Shown: positions 38,152 through 50,855, numbered from the stretch's first letter. The stretch is DNA of 64,000 bases from Anseranas semipalmata (GCA_013399115.1 VXAA01000908.1:519554-583553); one strand, 5' to 3'. The notes: a model not told the origin generated them from the sequence alone. A program made the numbers and translations.

Positions 38152-39302
38152 TATCAGCAAAGCTTTTGATACAGTTTCCCATAGGATCCTGCTGGACAAA
38201 ATGTCCAGCATACAGCTAGACAAAAACATCATACGATGGGTGAGCAATTGGCTGACGGGCAGGGCTCAAAGGGTTGTGGTAAATGGGGCCACATCAGGCT
38301 GGCGGATGGTCACTAGTGGGGTCCCTCAAGGCTCCATTTTAGGGCCAGTCCTCTTCAATGTTTTTATAAACGACTTGGATGTTGGACTAGAAGGAGTTTT
38401 GAGCAAATTTGCCGATGACACCAAACTGGGAGGAGTTGTAGAGTCGGCTGAGGGTGGAAAGGCCTTGCAGAGAGATCTGGACAGATTGGAGAGCTGGGCA
38501 ATCACCAACCGCATGAAGTTTAATAAGAGCAAGTGCCGCGTCCTGCACCTGGGACGGTGCAACCCTGGCTATACGTACAGACTGGGCAATGAGATGCTGG
38601 AGAGCAGCCCCGCAGAGAGGGATCTGGGGGTTGTGGTTGACAGCAAGTTGAATATGAGCCAGCAGTGTGCCCTGGCAGCCAGGAGGGCCAACCGTATCCT
38701 GGGGTGCATCAAGCACGGCATTGCTAGCCGGTCGAGGGAAGTGATTGTCCCGCTCTACTCTGCGCTGGTGCGGCCTCACCTTGAGTACTGTGTGCAGTTC
38801 TGGGCACCACAGTACAAAAAGGATGTAAAACTGCTGGAGAGTGTCCAGAGGAGGGCGACGAAGATGGTGAAGGGCCTAGAGGGGAAGACGTATGAGGAGC
38901 GGCTGAGGTCACTTGGCCTGTTCAGCCTGGAGAAGAGGAGGCTGAGGGGAGACCTCATCGCAGTCTACAACTTCCTTGCGAGGGGGAGTGGAGGGCCAGG
39001 CGCCGACCTATTCTCCTTAATCACCAGTGATAGAACCCGCGGCAATGGTGTCAAGCTGAGGCAGGGGAGGTTTAGGTTGGACATTAGGAAGAGGTTCTTC
39101 ACTGAGAGGGTGGTTGCACACTGGAACAGGCTCCCCAGTGAAGCAGTCACTGCACCAAGCCTGTCTGAATTTAAGAGGCGTTTGGACTGTGCGCTTAGTC
39201 ACATGGTCTAAAATTTTGGGTAGACCTGTGCAGTGCCAGGAGTTGGACTCGATGATCCTTATGGGTCCCTTCCAACTCGGGATATTCTGTGATTCTGTGA
39301 TT
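38152..39302 (+). mobile_element. CR1 LINE, 5'-truncated, best-preserved copy
   Basis: The element begins abruptly in the RT domain ([15 protein letters not shown] from 38156) and runs through the end of ORF2 and the 3' UTR. TTGGACTCGATGATCCTTAT and GGGTCCCTTCCAACTC precede the tail GATTCTGTGATTCTGTGATT near 39283-39302, the CR1 8-bp repeats. The 5' truncation, the lack of a poly-A tail and the absence of an obvious target-site duplication are typical of CR1. It has higher GC than its surroundings. The endonuclease, the N-terminal RT and all of ORF1 are absent, so it cannot move by itself. Confidence 0.97.
38201..39211 (+). CDS. CR1 ORF2 C-terminal fragment (reverse transcriptase)
   Basis: 336 codons are open from an internal ATG at 38201 to TAA-type termination after SHMV at 39211. 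In-frame homology extends upstream to 38156, so the ATG is not the true start. In the CR1 family ORF2 is roughly 900-1000 residues (endonuclease, then RT); only the last third remains. Visible RT motifs are [16 protein letters not shown] at residues 39-53, the active-site FADD at 70-73 followed by TKLGG, and [14 protein letters not shown] at about 104-117. The C-terminal part has [34 protein letters not shown], and [20 protein letters not shown] near the end. No stop or frameshift interrupts it. It has no promoter of its own and is a retrotransposon relic, not a host gene. Confidence 0.9.
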   Translation: MSSIQLDKNIIRWVSNWLTGRAQRVVVNGATSGWRMVTSGVPQGSILGPVLFNVFINDLDVGLEGVLSKFADDTKLGGVVESAEGGKALQRDLDRLESWAITNRMKFNKSKCRVLHLGRCNPGYTYRLGNEMLESSPAERDLGVVVDSKLNMSQQCALAARRANRILGCIKHGIASRSREVIVPLYSALVRPHLEYCVQFWAPQYKKDVKLLESVQRRATKMVKGLEGKTYEERLRSLGLFSLEKRRLRGDLIAVYNFLARGSGGPGADLFSLITSDRTRGNGVKLRQGRFRLDIRKRFFTERVVAHWNRLPSEAVTAPSLSEFKRRLDCALSHMV

Positions 39303-40123
39303 AAGAGTTATGTAAGTAAGGGCTTACCCATACTTATGGTTGCTGGTGCTGTCACAGGATAGCTTACCACTCAACTTCTGCTCAAGCACTTTTTTTTTTT
39401 TTAATTAAAAACAAACAAACAAACAAACAAAAACCCAAAACCCAAACACAGCAAGGAGTTATAAAGTCACCCTGAGAGCTAGTTCATTAGTAATGCTAAT
39501 AAGGTCTGGTCTCTCCACAGCTGAGGAGATGAGGACCTCGATGCCCATTCTGTATTTTCAAAATGATTAAAACTACCTTTATACTGTATTTTTCTGTTCT
39601 ATTCCCTGACTTGGGAGGTACAGAGATTTCTTTTAAAATAAGAGAGCTTAATAGTCTTTTGCTTGTTTTTCTTTCTTTCTTTTTTTTTTTTCTGAATGAA
39701 GATTCTTTGCTAAAAAGGCTCCGAAGAGGTGAAAAGATGTATTTTGATTTTATTTATTTATTTATTTATTAAATTCTGGAGCCTGCTCCTTGACCCAGGA
39801 GAGTCACTTGCATATCATCCACTCTGTGGAAGATTGACTCACCAGCATCATCTCCTTGAGGTCAGTGGCTGCCTCATGTTTCCATGCCTATGCACCCTCC
39901 TGGATTGGGGTCAGCAGGGACCAAAGAGCCTTGGAAAGTGAAAGGACTCATTCATCTGCCAAGGGAATTACAACAGGAAGCAACTGGGGCCAGTTAGTGG
40001 TAAGCCTGCTTTACTGCTTGATCAAAAGTACTAAACTATTGGCTTGACATAGAGATATAACACATCTAACACCACTGAAAATGGAGATTTTTTTTCCCAA
40101 TGGTTCTTTTTTTTCTTTTTTTT
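39303..40123. other. Simple repeats and unique sequence, no gene seen
   Basis: T13 lies at about 39390-39402, then an (AAAC)n stretch at 39410-39430 followed by AAAACCCAAAACCCAAACAC. (TTTA)n lies at 39748-39770. The frames at 39114-39362 and 39563-40047 are short and unrecognised; the first is partly the CR1 3' UTR in another frame. Confidence 0.7.
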
Positions 40124-40288
40124 TTTGGATGAATTGTTGTCCAACACTTCAAAACTGAATGGGAAATAGGAAAAAAAAAGTCTCTCTTTAAGGGAGATGT
40201 TTCTANTTTGGACGAATTGTTGTCCAACACTTCAAAACTGAATGGGAAATAGGAAAAAAAAAGTCTCTCTTTAAGGGAGATGTTTCTA
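40124..40288. repeat. 82-bp direct duplication with one N between copies
   Basis: Copy 1 is 40124-40205 and copy 2 is 40207-40288, each exactly 82 bp. They differ at one base only (T at 40130, C at 40213), with a single N at 40206 between them. Both contain an A9 run and end in GAGATGTTTCTA. A lone N at the junction of two near-identical copies is typical of two contig ends that were placed side by side without merging, so the duplication may not be real. Confidence 0.95.
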
Positions 40289-42334
40289 TGGAATTTAGAG
40301 AAAGAAAAAGAAATGTTAGGTTAAATCTGTGCTCATGCTTCTCTTAATCTGGTGATTTCAGTGGCGTCCTTCTGTTCTCTGATGATTTGTGGAATAAACA
40401 GTGTTTCATGTTGTGGATAACTCCAGCTCAAAGCTGGGACATGCTGGTTTTAATAAAATGCATCTAATCCTTAGAGCCATTTAACATCTGGAAAGCAAGT
40501 TGTTAAAAACATAAAGCACATCTAATCCAGTGAGCTGCTCAAAGCCAAAGCCTAGAAGAGGAGCTTTTTCTTTACGGAATAGTTTAAAGCCCCAGCTAGA
40601 ACATGAACTGCTGAGACATTTAGTCTGGTGCGCTATTCCAGGTATCAGGGTTGTCTACCTGGTGCTGCATCAAAAATTATGATAGCATTGCCTATCATGT
40701 TCTTCATCTGAAATACACATAACTAATACACATTTAGAGAGATAGAGAGACAGACAATAAAAGCAAGAATATATAAGAATTCTTTTTAAGATTACTTAAA
40801 TAAAAATGCAAGAATATATAAATATGTACAAGGAAGGTTTTCCCTATATGCATGTTATTTTCCTGGTTAATGAAAAGGACCTTGATTTTCTCGGCCATAT
40901 ATTGATAATCTGTAGATACAGGAAAACCGACCCTTTAGCTGGCTGGATGGTATTTTTTTTCTTACTACAACAAAGAACTGAAAAAGTAAAGCCCTTTGAT
41001 GTGGCCTTATTAAACAGCAGATCCAATAGACTTTTTTTTCCCCTCAAATAATGCTAAGTAGTGAAATAACGTTTTGCTATATCAATAGCCTGTACTTACA
41101 CATATGTTGTTATATTGGGCTGGTATTTCTCTGAAATGTATTTATGAGAACAAGAATGACATAAAATACTTGTTTTTAAAAATCTGTATAAAAAATTGTA
41201 TCAGTGAAACTGAAATATTTTCATGAACTCAAACTCCTTCAAGCTGCTTAGAGTCAGGTTGGCAAGCTCATATATGTAAGTCCTGTCTCTAGCTTTTGCA
41301 TAGTGTCCATGCTTTCACAATATCACCTCATTAAATCTTTACAACAGAAGCTGCCGTATTCGGTCTTCTGTGTATATTCACACAAGACCCTCTGGTGTGA
41401 TTTTTAAAGCAGTGGAGACATATTTGAACCATTTTTCACCAGGCTTGGAACCCCCAAAAAACTGAGCAAATACTTGGGCAGGGTTTCTAGTGTGTTTTAA
41501 AAAATGAACTCTTCGTTACAGTGGTTAAAGTGACACTGATGTCAGAACTGTATTGTGGAGGCATCTGCCTATGTTTTCATAACCACAGCAGCAGTTCCAG
41601 CATGGCTGTTCTCTGAGTTTTATTGTCTACCCAATGGCAGAGAGTCAAGGATGTCTTGACACTAATGAAGAGAGGCACTTGTAGGGGCGGCTTCTTAGTC
41701 CCATTTTAGCTAGACAAAATGCTCCATGGACTTAAAATCTTTCTCCATCGGAGTGGTGTTAAAGTAACCAGGCTCACAATTTGGGAGACTCCGTGAAGTG
41801 CCTAAAGTTAGATGGGAGGAATACATCCCATACATATGAATGAAATGGCATCAGCCATCAAATACAGCAGGGTTAACTTGGGAATTAAGGCCCGCTGGAT
41901 AATTACAAATGCCTTCTCTTTCCCCTTCTCCTTTCCATCTTCTTCCTTCCTGTAATATTTTTTCCTCACTTCTTTGGGACCTTGAAGTTATCATGTTTTC
42001 ATCTCTCTTGGCAATGATGTTGATGACATTAGAAAGTACATTAATGGTTGCTTCGTTAGGGTGTGCAAATAAGAAATTAAATAATGTGCTCTATTAAACC
42101 TAGCTATTAGCAAAAGCTTGCTGTAGTTATTTAATCAAATCTGGTAGGAATTCATGTTCTTGTTTGTCCAAACAGTCTCAGACAATCTGGTCAGAAGATC
42201 AGTTAGTGAGCACTCACTTCATTATGTGATAAACTTTCTTCATTTTTAAAAATCAAAATCAATTTATGTCAGATCAGTTTTTGAAATGTGGTAGTGACAA
42301 TGGAATTTTTTAGAATAGGAGACTAAAGTAGGGA
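40289..42334. other. Unique AT-rich sequence, no gene seen
   Basis: Open frames of 62-81 codons occur at 40806-41051 and 41909-42097 without recognised motifs. Nothing else was supported. Confidence 0.5.
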
Positions 42335-42405
42335 AGATCCAGAGCCTGACATCAGTTTTGCCATTGATTTGCTAGGTGACCTTTGGCAAGTTGCTTTTCT
42401 CTGGA
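42335..42405 (+). mobile_element. MIR SINE remnant, plus strand
   Basis: CAGTTTTGCCATTGATTTGC followed by TAGGTGACCTTTGGCAAGTT and GCTTTTCTCT closely parallels the MIR core ('ctgccacttactagctgtgtgaccttgggcaagttacttaacctct'). It is the clearest MIR in the window. Confidence 0.7.
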
Positions 42406-43683
42406 AAGTATCTCTAAAAACAGTGCTGTCAAACTCCATGGTTGCCCCCAAAGATTTATGTAAGCAAGTCATCCTTGCTTCTAAAATTCAAGTGGGTTCT
42501 CAATTGTCACCAGGAGTAACATTTCTGCAGGGCAATTTAAATCCTATTCACATCACTGCAACTACACTGTTTGCAAAGATTTTTGTATACAGATGACGAC
42601 TCTAAATGTCAGTTGGTATTTTTCTATTCAAGATATCAGAGGAGAGAAAGAGTGTCTGTTTTTTCTCTTTCCTGTTTTGACTCTGTAGTACAAATTGGAC
42701 TGAAAACTGCAATTATGTGTGTATGTGAAAGCAGTAGGTTACATTCTGCCCTGACCAAAGTCAGCGCAAGTGTTGCTGTTGCTGTTAGACATATCCTAGA
42801 TATGTGAAGACAGAAGGTATCATGGAGATGGTTTGAACAGAAGGTAAGATGTTTTTTAACCAGTTCCCATTAAGAGTTGAAGCACATCTTCAGCTTACCT
42901 ACTCCTTAGCTTCATCAGTGGTGAGATGATTCTAAGACTATCTGAGAGGGTTTTAGGCTTAGTATTTGGGAATGCATTATGAGTTTGAAGGTTGTATGTA
43001 CTGTTTTGTGATGCTGAAGAGCACAAGTTTGAGACATGTCAGTGGACAACAAAGTGCATGGGAAGGTGCATGGAACTGATGAAACCTCTTGGGACAGGTG
43101 TGATTTTCAGAGATTCACGTTGAAACCAAGACACTTGGAATTTCCTGTGTCTTTATAAAATAAAGAGATTCCTTATTAGTTAGAATTGTAGTTACATTTT
43201 TTTTACCCAAATTGAAATGTATAATAAATTCACCGTGGGTAAAGGTTAGTTGTTAATTGTATGTAAGAGCTGATTGTTAATGTTATCATGAAGTTAGGAA
43301 ATCAAGAAGCCATAAGCTTGATGGGATCCAAAAAAAGAAAAAAGAAAAAAAAGGATTATCCACTTATCTCAATAATGAAAACATCCACAGTTGTATTAGG
43401 GAGGATTAAAAAATGCAGAAGGCATATAAACCCATTGAGCTTTGTCACATAAGTGAAATTCTTAGTGGAGGGAGTTAAGAAGCCACTTCCCTCACATGCA
43501 CTTTATTCTGTAATTGTCAGTGAAAACACTGACTGTACATGTTTGTGTATTGTAACTGTTTTGGCTAGAATGTAAGTAGTTGTATGGAGTTAAAAGTATA
43601 CTCACCTTCTGTGGACAGAATTAAGTAGTTGTAGTAGGTGTGCTGCTACATGGCATTTGCACTAGTGGAGGAGTTTCGTTTCC
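42406..43683. other. Unique sequence, no gene seen
   Basis: Frames at 42369-42807 are short and unrecognised. An A-rich purine stretch lies at 43328-43353. Nothing else was supported. Confidence 0.5.
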
Positions 43684-43820
43684 AGAGAATCACAGAATGG
43701 TTAGGGTTGGAAGGGACCTCTGGAGGCCATCTGGTCCAACCCCTCTGCTCAAGCAGGGCCACCTAGAGTAGGTTGCCCAGGACCATGTCCTTATGGCTTT
43801 TGAAGATCTCCAAGGATTTT
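43684..43820 (-). mobile_element. CR1 LINE 3' end, minus strand
   Basis: AGAATCACAGAATGGTTAGG (reverse complement of the 8-bp tail) is followed by GTTGGAAGGGACCTCTGGAG, CATCTGGTCCAACCCCTCTG and CTCAAGCAGGGCCACCTAGA, then CCAGGACCATGTCC and a decaying GAAGATCTCCAAGGATTT. This is the canonical reverse-complemented CR1 3' end, truncated after about 135 bp. Confidence 0.95.
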
Positions 43821-46800
43821 ATTTTTTATGAATTTTGCAAGTGTCAATGAAATTACAGCAAGAAAGACTCAAGAACTGCTTGCATTAGCAGTGAAACATC
43901 TATCTACAACCAAAGACAATGGCCACAGCACAGATTCATTGTTGCAGTCTCTCTGTTGCTGCAAACATTAAAGCGTTCAGAAGCACAAATTTCTGTAATG
44001 CTGTTAAATGGACCCCATTGCTCTTCGCTTTATGCTGAACATTTAAAAAGGCATACCATACTAGAGGAGTGATATAACAGCTCATGGCAACAGACAAAAT
44101 TTTGTTATTATATTGAAAATAAAAGGTACAGACATAGCCATAAGAAAGTGAACACAGAATATAACCCCATAGATTATACTGATGGCTACAACATGATTTG
44201 CAAAATCTTTCTCCTTTTACAGCAATTTAGCTATAGAGTTCACAAAACTCTCTAGACAGAGGATGCCTCTCTCTGTTAAACGACTGAAGAAGCTTTATAG
44301 CCATGTCCAGACACCTTGGTAGTAGTTCACTGTACTATGTAGTCATCTCTCACTCCTAAGTGGAGTGAGAATAACTTCACGGCAGTCAGTGAAATGACAC
44401 AAATAAAGCTCATGATAGTAAGAGAACCAGGACTATTTTAATGTGAGATGTTATGGATCTCAGTAAAAATGGTACCCTCAGTAATGCTGGTGCCAAAAGT
44501 TGTTACCCATTCTAATATTTCATATAGGAAGCATGGGAATTTATTGGTGAATCCCAAAGCTTTCATACTGAAGGATCCTTCCAGGTTTAGAATAACATTT
44601 TTGGTTACATATTCAATACAGACCCAGTTTAGGCCTCTGCACTTGAAATACTTTGTGTTATAAAACAATCTTTTGATTATTTATTATTTCTAGGAGAAGC
44701 TGACACCTTTCTGGTTTGTGGGAAAATTTTGTTATCAATTATGGATTGTTCATGAGATCCAGAAATGGTATTTTTCACAGAAAACTCTGGCCTGCTTCTG
44801 TGGTTGTGGGAAAAAAAAAAAAAAAAAGTATTCTACTTCACTCTCACTTTTTGTTGTTGTTGTTGTTGTTTGTTTGTTTGTTTGTTTTCCCGTCCTAAAA
44901 TGCTGGAATAATATGAGGACCCATAAATTCTCCTAAAAGATCTTCCTGGGCCATCACATGTAGGGAATTGAGATCCTCCAGGGGTTTTCATCATAGAGAA
45001 TGTAAGATAGAGCAATAAATGGAGGCTCCATACCTAGTCTGATCAACATCTGTCAGAATCAACATTTGCTACATCTTCTCTTCACCCTTCTCCAAGGAAG
45101 CATGTAGACTGGAGTTCTCCACATCGTTTTAGAATAAAAGGGAGATAAAAGATGTTGCACAGAAGAGAGTTGGTTTTCAGCTTTGGCCTTTTAAGGCAAA
45201 AGTCATCTAGGCTAATACATAGAACAATATTGCTGAGTCTTTTTGCAAAGCCAAACACTCAGAAGTTAGGAATGCCAGCTATATTTTTCTACTCAATTTT
45301 ATTTTTTGCCTTCTTGTATGTGTTCATCATTATTTTCAATTACATGCTGACAAGAACTTAAAGATCTTTTTGTCATAGTCCTCCCCCATTCTGTAAACAG
45401 GTGGTACAGCTGAATTTGAAAAGAAAGCTTTCATTTTTTCTATCATTTTCATTTTGTGGGAAATTATTAGTTTATATAAAACTATCCTGAGCATAAAAAA
45501 AAGTCCTCTGATATTATGGCCTAATTTCCACTTATTAGTAAAAGATTTATATTGAATTAGCATGGAAAGTAGCTGGTATACGTTGGAAGAATGGAAAGAA
45601 TTAATGAGATTTTTGGCTTTGTTTTGGATAGATTTCTTTGTCCAATCCTTAGCCCAATATCTTTCATTTGAGTATCTGTAGACATAAGTAGCTTTTCTGA
45701 TGAGACTGCTACCATATCCTGATTTCTGGGGCTTAGGTAAAAATGATCTCCCTGCTTCAATTATCCTTACCATGTGCTATGATTTGACCACAGATTTATT
45801 TCCAAACACCAGTCTTTTATTAATGTATGGCATATTAGCTGCCCATGGGTCAGTTTAGTTCTTTCTGCTCATATGTTCTAGGTATAAATATAACATGCCA
45901 GTTTCAGGTTCTTCCCACATAATAAGTTTGGCTAGACCTAAACTCAGGCCTAGCAATAACAAGAAAGGCACAACACGACAGTTTGTAACCTACATAGCTC
46001 TAAGTCTGGGAAATTTGCTTCCTGCCTCCTTGAAGAAATAACTTATCTTGCTTCCTCTGTCAAGGTGCTGATATATTGCACACCAACAGTGAAATATTGC
46101 TCTTAATTATCCAGCCCAGAGGTATTTGGAAATTGTACTAGATGAAATGATAGGCAGAATCAAACTGAAATGCATTTTCTTTGGGTGCTGTAAGCATGTC
46201 TTTTAAGAGCCACATTGATGGGAACTCTACGCTGCAGAAATGTTGACTGTGCTACAGCAGTGATTAAATTGAGTAGGTTTTTTTGGCCCAGCTGAAGAGT
46301 AATTTTTCTTCCTCTAGGAGTGATTAGGCTCAAGTTTTGTGCCACATATCTTCAGAGGGCTTAAAGAGATCTCACACTTAGAAGGTTCAGCACCCTGTCT
46401 TTTCCAAGCGCAAGTACTTTATTGATAAAACTCCCCCAAAATGGAGTCACTCAAAACCCTGATCCCTTTCTGACAATGAGATTATCTAATGTTTTATACA
46501 ATGGAATTTTAAAATGTGAGTAACTTGCTTAGAAGGAATAAAGATTTAGCACGGAAGTTTTTAGAGAGTCCTTGAAAATTAAAAATACAACCTTCCACAG
46601 GTTTCTGATTGCTGTTCCCTAAGGTACACTAAAACTATCTGAAATGGTTTGGTGTGCACTACTGACAGTGAAGGCAAAAAGCAATCTAAAAAGTGATTTC
46701 AGTTTCATACTGGAGGAATTCTGTTTGAAAGAGGCTGAAGAGCAAGTGTGCTGGTACAAAGGGAGCAAAGATCTTGCATATAAATTTTTTCTGTTGTATT

Positions 46801-47504
46801 GAAGCTTTTATAGAATGAAAGATAGACAATACTTGTTTCCTAGGCCTTGTAGAGGAGTTAGAGTATTTGCGTACACACCGTAAGTGAATAGTTTACAATA
46901 ATTTTCCCTGTGTGATGATGATGTGATAGATAAGGGAACCATGTGATAGAAAAAGCAAGGCAGTTTATCTGTCCCAGTTTTTAATTTTATTCAGCAGGGT
47001 CAGTCCTCAAGGACCACAACAAATATGGGGATTAAGAGCAGATTTGCTCTGGCCCACAGTTACATTAGATTTTGTTGCCCCCAGAGGTACTTTTCCCATT
47101 GCTCTGCTAATGTACTTTGCGCTCAGTGCTTCAGTGTGTGTTCTAATTCATAAGGAAGATTCTGTCAAAGATTTCTGAACAACCTATTGCTTTGTCTGAT
47201 GGGGACATAGAGAATTTTTGAGAGTATCAGGACACAAATGTATCAGGATGGTTATGTTTTATGTCATTAAAGCAGGATAAAACATGCCCATTCAGGGGTA
47301 CAGCATTTGAAAGCACCTGTACTGATGCTTAGCATGAAATAACAGAAAACAAGATCTTACAAAAATAATGTGGCCCAGTAAATGTGTGATCTAGTGCTCA
47401 AATAAACCCAAATCCACAACTTGCAACCCTAGACAGTTTAGAAGTAAGTATGTAAGGGGTGTGTGTGTGTGGATTGCTCCTGTTTTGAAATCCAGTAGTT
47501 TGGA
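43821..47504. other. Unique AT-rich sequence; A17 and (TTG)n/(TTTG)n at 44811-44887
   Basis: No gene was recognised. A17 lies at 44811-44827 and a (TTG)n to (TTTG)n tract at 44851-44887. The longest frame, 145 codons on the minus strand at 45336-45773, is lysine/isoleucine-rich without any motif. It overlaps a second minus-strand frame, so it is taken as chance in AT-rich DNA. Confidence 0.5.
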
Positions 47505-47585
47505 AGTATGGTCAGCCTAATAAATAAGGCCCTGGAGTGATGACAACTCTATTCAATTTCCATTTCATCCAGAGTTTTCCTCTTT
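47505..47585 (+). mobile_element. Probable MIR/CORE-SINE head remnant
   Basis: GTCAGCCTAATAAATAAGGC then CCTGGAGTGATGACAACTCT and ATTCAATTTCCATTTC resembles the tRNA-derived head of MIR-type SINEs ('gtggcctaatggttaaggccctggactgggagtcaggag..ttcaattcc'), with a degraded B box at TTCAATTTCC. Confidence 0.4.
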
Positions 47586-49913
47586 CATGCAGACCAAGAC
47601 AGTCAGTCCGGTCTGGTACCCCTGCTCTCCATATTTAAAATCAGTTTAATGACCACTTCATAGGATAGAAATAAAAAAAATCATCAATGTTTGAGGTACT
47701 CATCTGTAATGGTGATGAAGGCTATTGAAAGGCTTGGGTAAAAGAAAGCGTGTATAAGCCATGCACTGTAATGCCTCTGGGTAATTCATTTTCTTTGGAC
47801 ACAAAGTTTGTGATTAGATTATGTTCCAGTCAAGGCAAAATACCTCACAGGTTTTTGTAGTTGCCATCTTAAGCTGGCTACTTGTGGCTGAATTTTTCGT
47901 ACTTATGACATGTCTGTGGATAACTTCACTGTTATAAAAGCTACAGGCCCAAATACATTTAACTTTGTTCCTTCTCACCTCAGATAGACACACATCCATT
48001 TCAGTTAGAAATTTCTTTTCATGTAGTGACACTGATGGTGTCACTGGTGGATAAAAAGTGTTTTTGTCTGCCAAAGATAGTGTGGACTTTGTTGAACAGT
48101 TATTTTCTTTTGTGCTCTGGAAAATAAAATGTTTCCATTGTTAGATCAACTTGAGGGTTGCTGCCAATTTCTATAAATGTTGCCAGACACCAAGTCTAGG
48201 GCATCATGTGACTGAACCTTGGCTCCACCAGAATCAGAAATACTCACTCCCATCTTTGGACCAAATTCTAGCATTTTTCTGTAGACCAGTCCCTGATGTT
48301 CTAGGCCAACCCAAACAGTAGAAGAAAACTTGCAATTCATAGCCTGTTTGGGTAAAAACTAGACTGAGAGCAATCCTGTCTTATAGTCTGTTGGCCTAAA
48401 ACCAGATTCTTGTTCTTAACTGTCATCACTGATGACAGGCAGATCTACTAGTCCCCTACAATCCCATTCGACAGAGTTAGTAACCAAACAATTTCAAGTG
48501 CTTTCTTGATCTAAAGAACAATGAGTATATAGTAAGTAAAAATCTTTTTCACCAAATTATTTTGATTATTTACACAAATATCAGGCTTAGAAAAAAATCT
48601 AATCATTAATATAACCATAATGATGTGCCCATTTACATTAAGCAATCAAGACTGGCTCTACAATCAAGACTAGCTCTAACGGATCACATTTATTTATTTA
48701 TTTTAAACCCTCTTACTTTCCATGAAATCACCGTGATTATTTTTAAAACAATGCAATTAGGCCTTTAGATATTGTATTTGAATATTTATTCTGTTGATCT
48801 GAATTATTAAAAGCATCTTTTCTCTGAAGGATAATTTTTAATTATCTTCAGTGGTGGTGTATCTTTAATAAGTGCTCTAGCTGAAACATACAATTTTCCC
48901 ATACAATAGTTGCAATGAAGTTTTGATTATTAGTGATGCCTTGTTAAAACTGTTTGGCTGACTGTTACATTGCATCTGCATTCTTTGTCTTAAGATCCAG
49001 AAAAATAATTTGTGTTGGGATATAATATACAGAGATAAACTGGTAAGCTGAGCCAACAGATTCACTTTGGGACTGAAGACAAGAGTACTCAGTTCCAGCC
49101 AAATGTGCAGTCAGTTAGGGTGGGCCATAAGCACTACCTCTGGAAAAGAGAGAATGAGGGTGAGATGTTCCACACTATTCTACATTTTGGCCTGTATATG
49201 AGTGCTTAGTTGTCTAATTGCAGTGGAGTTGGGCAGGTCTAACCATAAATTCCCTTTGTGATGAGCTTGCATAGGAGTTCTGATCTGGTTATATTCAATT
49301 TTGGATATTACAAGATCAAATGCAGACATATCTCAAAATAATCATTGTTGTATTAGCGTGGTAGATTTCTTCTCAGAAATGCAGTACATGGTAATCAATT
49401 AATTTCTTGAAAGATTGTGGCCTAATCAATACAGTGTGAGGTTTCCCCTAGGTGTTCCATTTCCTGTTTCCATATTTATCATCATGCACTTGGTGTCAAG
49501 CATTTAGGGCCCTCAGTCCTACCCCTGCTTCCTGTGGCTGAAGTGGCTCCTTGTGTGACCTTCTGTCTCCACCTCACTTCCTTGAGTGACCTCTTCCTGT
49601 GGGCTTACAGGGGAGCTGCAAAGGGAGCATGCTTAGTGGAGTGGTGATTTCTCTCCCAAGGCTCATTGTGTTTGCTATGGTGTCTGTGGTAGACGGGAAT
49701 GAAATCTTGCAGTTTGTCCATCAACAGGCTTATGGCATCACTGTGTAAGCTTAAATGCCTAAATCCCTCACATGAAACAGGTTAATCTAAGGTAACGTTA
49801 TTTACATTTTTTCCTTGTCTTGATTTACCAATCACTTTATTTTCCTTCAGACGTTAAGATGTTATGTTGAACTGTTATAACAGTGATTTATGTTTAAAGG
49901 TCTTTATAATTTA
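47586..49913. other. Unique AT-rich sequence, no gene seen
   Basis: Frames of 62-86 codons on the minus strand (47814-49065) carry no recognised motif. A short near-repeat, CAATCAAGACTGGCTCTA and CAATCAAGACTAGCTCTA, lies at about 48643-48678. Confidence 0.5.
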
Positions 49914-49999
49914 GGTCTGGTACTTTCTGCCCATGGCAGGGGGTTGGAACTAGATGATCTTTAAGGTCCTGTCCAACCCAAGCCATTTTGTGATTCTGG
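49914..49999 (+). mobile_element. CR1 LINE 3' end, plus strand
   Basis: GCCCATGGCAGGGGGTTGGA then ACTAGATGATCTTTAAGGTC, CTGTCCAACCCAAGCC and TTTTGTGATTCTGGA is the CR1 3' UTR and tail. Only about 85 bp remain, with moderate divergence. Confidence 0.9.
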
Positions 50000-50618
50000 A
50001 GCATTCAGCTGTTGAAGTCTCCCCATGAGGAATCGAATGCAGTCCAAGAACATGCCCGCTCATGCACTTGTGCACACACACCTACCCCCACATTAGCACT
50101 TCTGGAAATATGAGGCAGGATGTAATTTACCAGGGACAAAGCTGGTATGGTTCCATGGAGCATGTACTGAAAATAAGAACTTTCAACACCAGCTAGTCTC
50201 TGAGTTTTTACAGTTAGCTGTGGAACAGTTTGTATTGGAGGTGTGATTCTCTGTTGTGCAGTGAGGCATGCTGTTCTGGAGCCGGTCAGTTTGGCAGCTG
50301 TGTGGTGGGTTGCAGTGTACAGGGAGATCTTCTGAGGCAGGGAAACCCCAGGGTAGTGGAGAGACCCTCCAGGAGCCAGCTGCTTTCCAAAGGGCAGCAG
50401 CAGTGGTGGCAGCAGCAGCAATTGTCACATGCTGAGAAGAGTGCAAGGCTTGTGACGTCCCTGGGGGTTGTCTGAAGGAGGTTCTGGGCCCCCAATTCAT
50501 CCCATGGAAGGCAGTGAGCAGGGGTGACTGCCCAGCAGAAGGCCATGCTGTCTGCTTCCTCTGAGCTTCCAGTAGCCAGCAGGACTAATGCAGCCACTCC
50601 GAGCTTCAGCTGGTTCTT

Positions 50619-50855
50619 GTGACCACCCAGGTTTCAGGCTGCAGGGCATCTCTGGGGCAGCTGTCAGAGATGGAAAGCAGTAGTGAGCATACCTGTGGGA
50701 AGTGTTCTCAGATAGAACTGCTCTGCCTCGTGGCTGAGCTTCAGGAGGAGGTGGGTAGACTGAGGGGCATCCGGGAATGCAAGAAGGAGACAGATCGATG
50801 GAGCTGTGCTCTGCCCTCTCTGGTACACACATGCCAACTTAACACATGGATGTAG
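50619..50855 (+). pseudogene. CR1 ORF1 N-terminal remnant
   Basis: The open frame has no true ATG. It contains CGKCSQIELLCLVAELQEEV then GRLRGIRECKKETDRW, matching the conserved Cys-containing segment and heptad-like coiled coil near the start of avian CR1 ORF1 (a nucleic-acid-binding, multimerising protein). The match breaks off soon after (LPSLVHT). ORF1 sequence stops where RT-domain sequence starts, at about 50849. The polypeptide is not expected to be made. Confidence 0.65.

Noticed and set aside
38326..39202. Several minus-strand frames of 60-130 codons
   Set aside because: They are shadows of the CR1 ORF2 coding strand.
45336..45773. 145-codon minus-strand frame
   Set aside because: Lysine/isoleucine-rich as expected from AT-rich DNA, no domain, overlapped by another frame.
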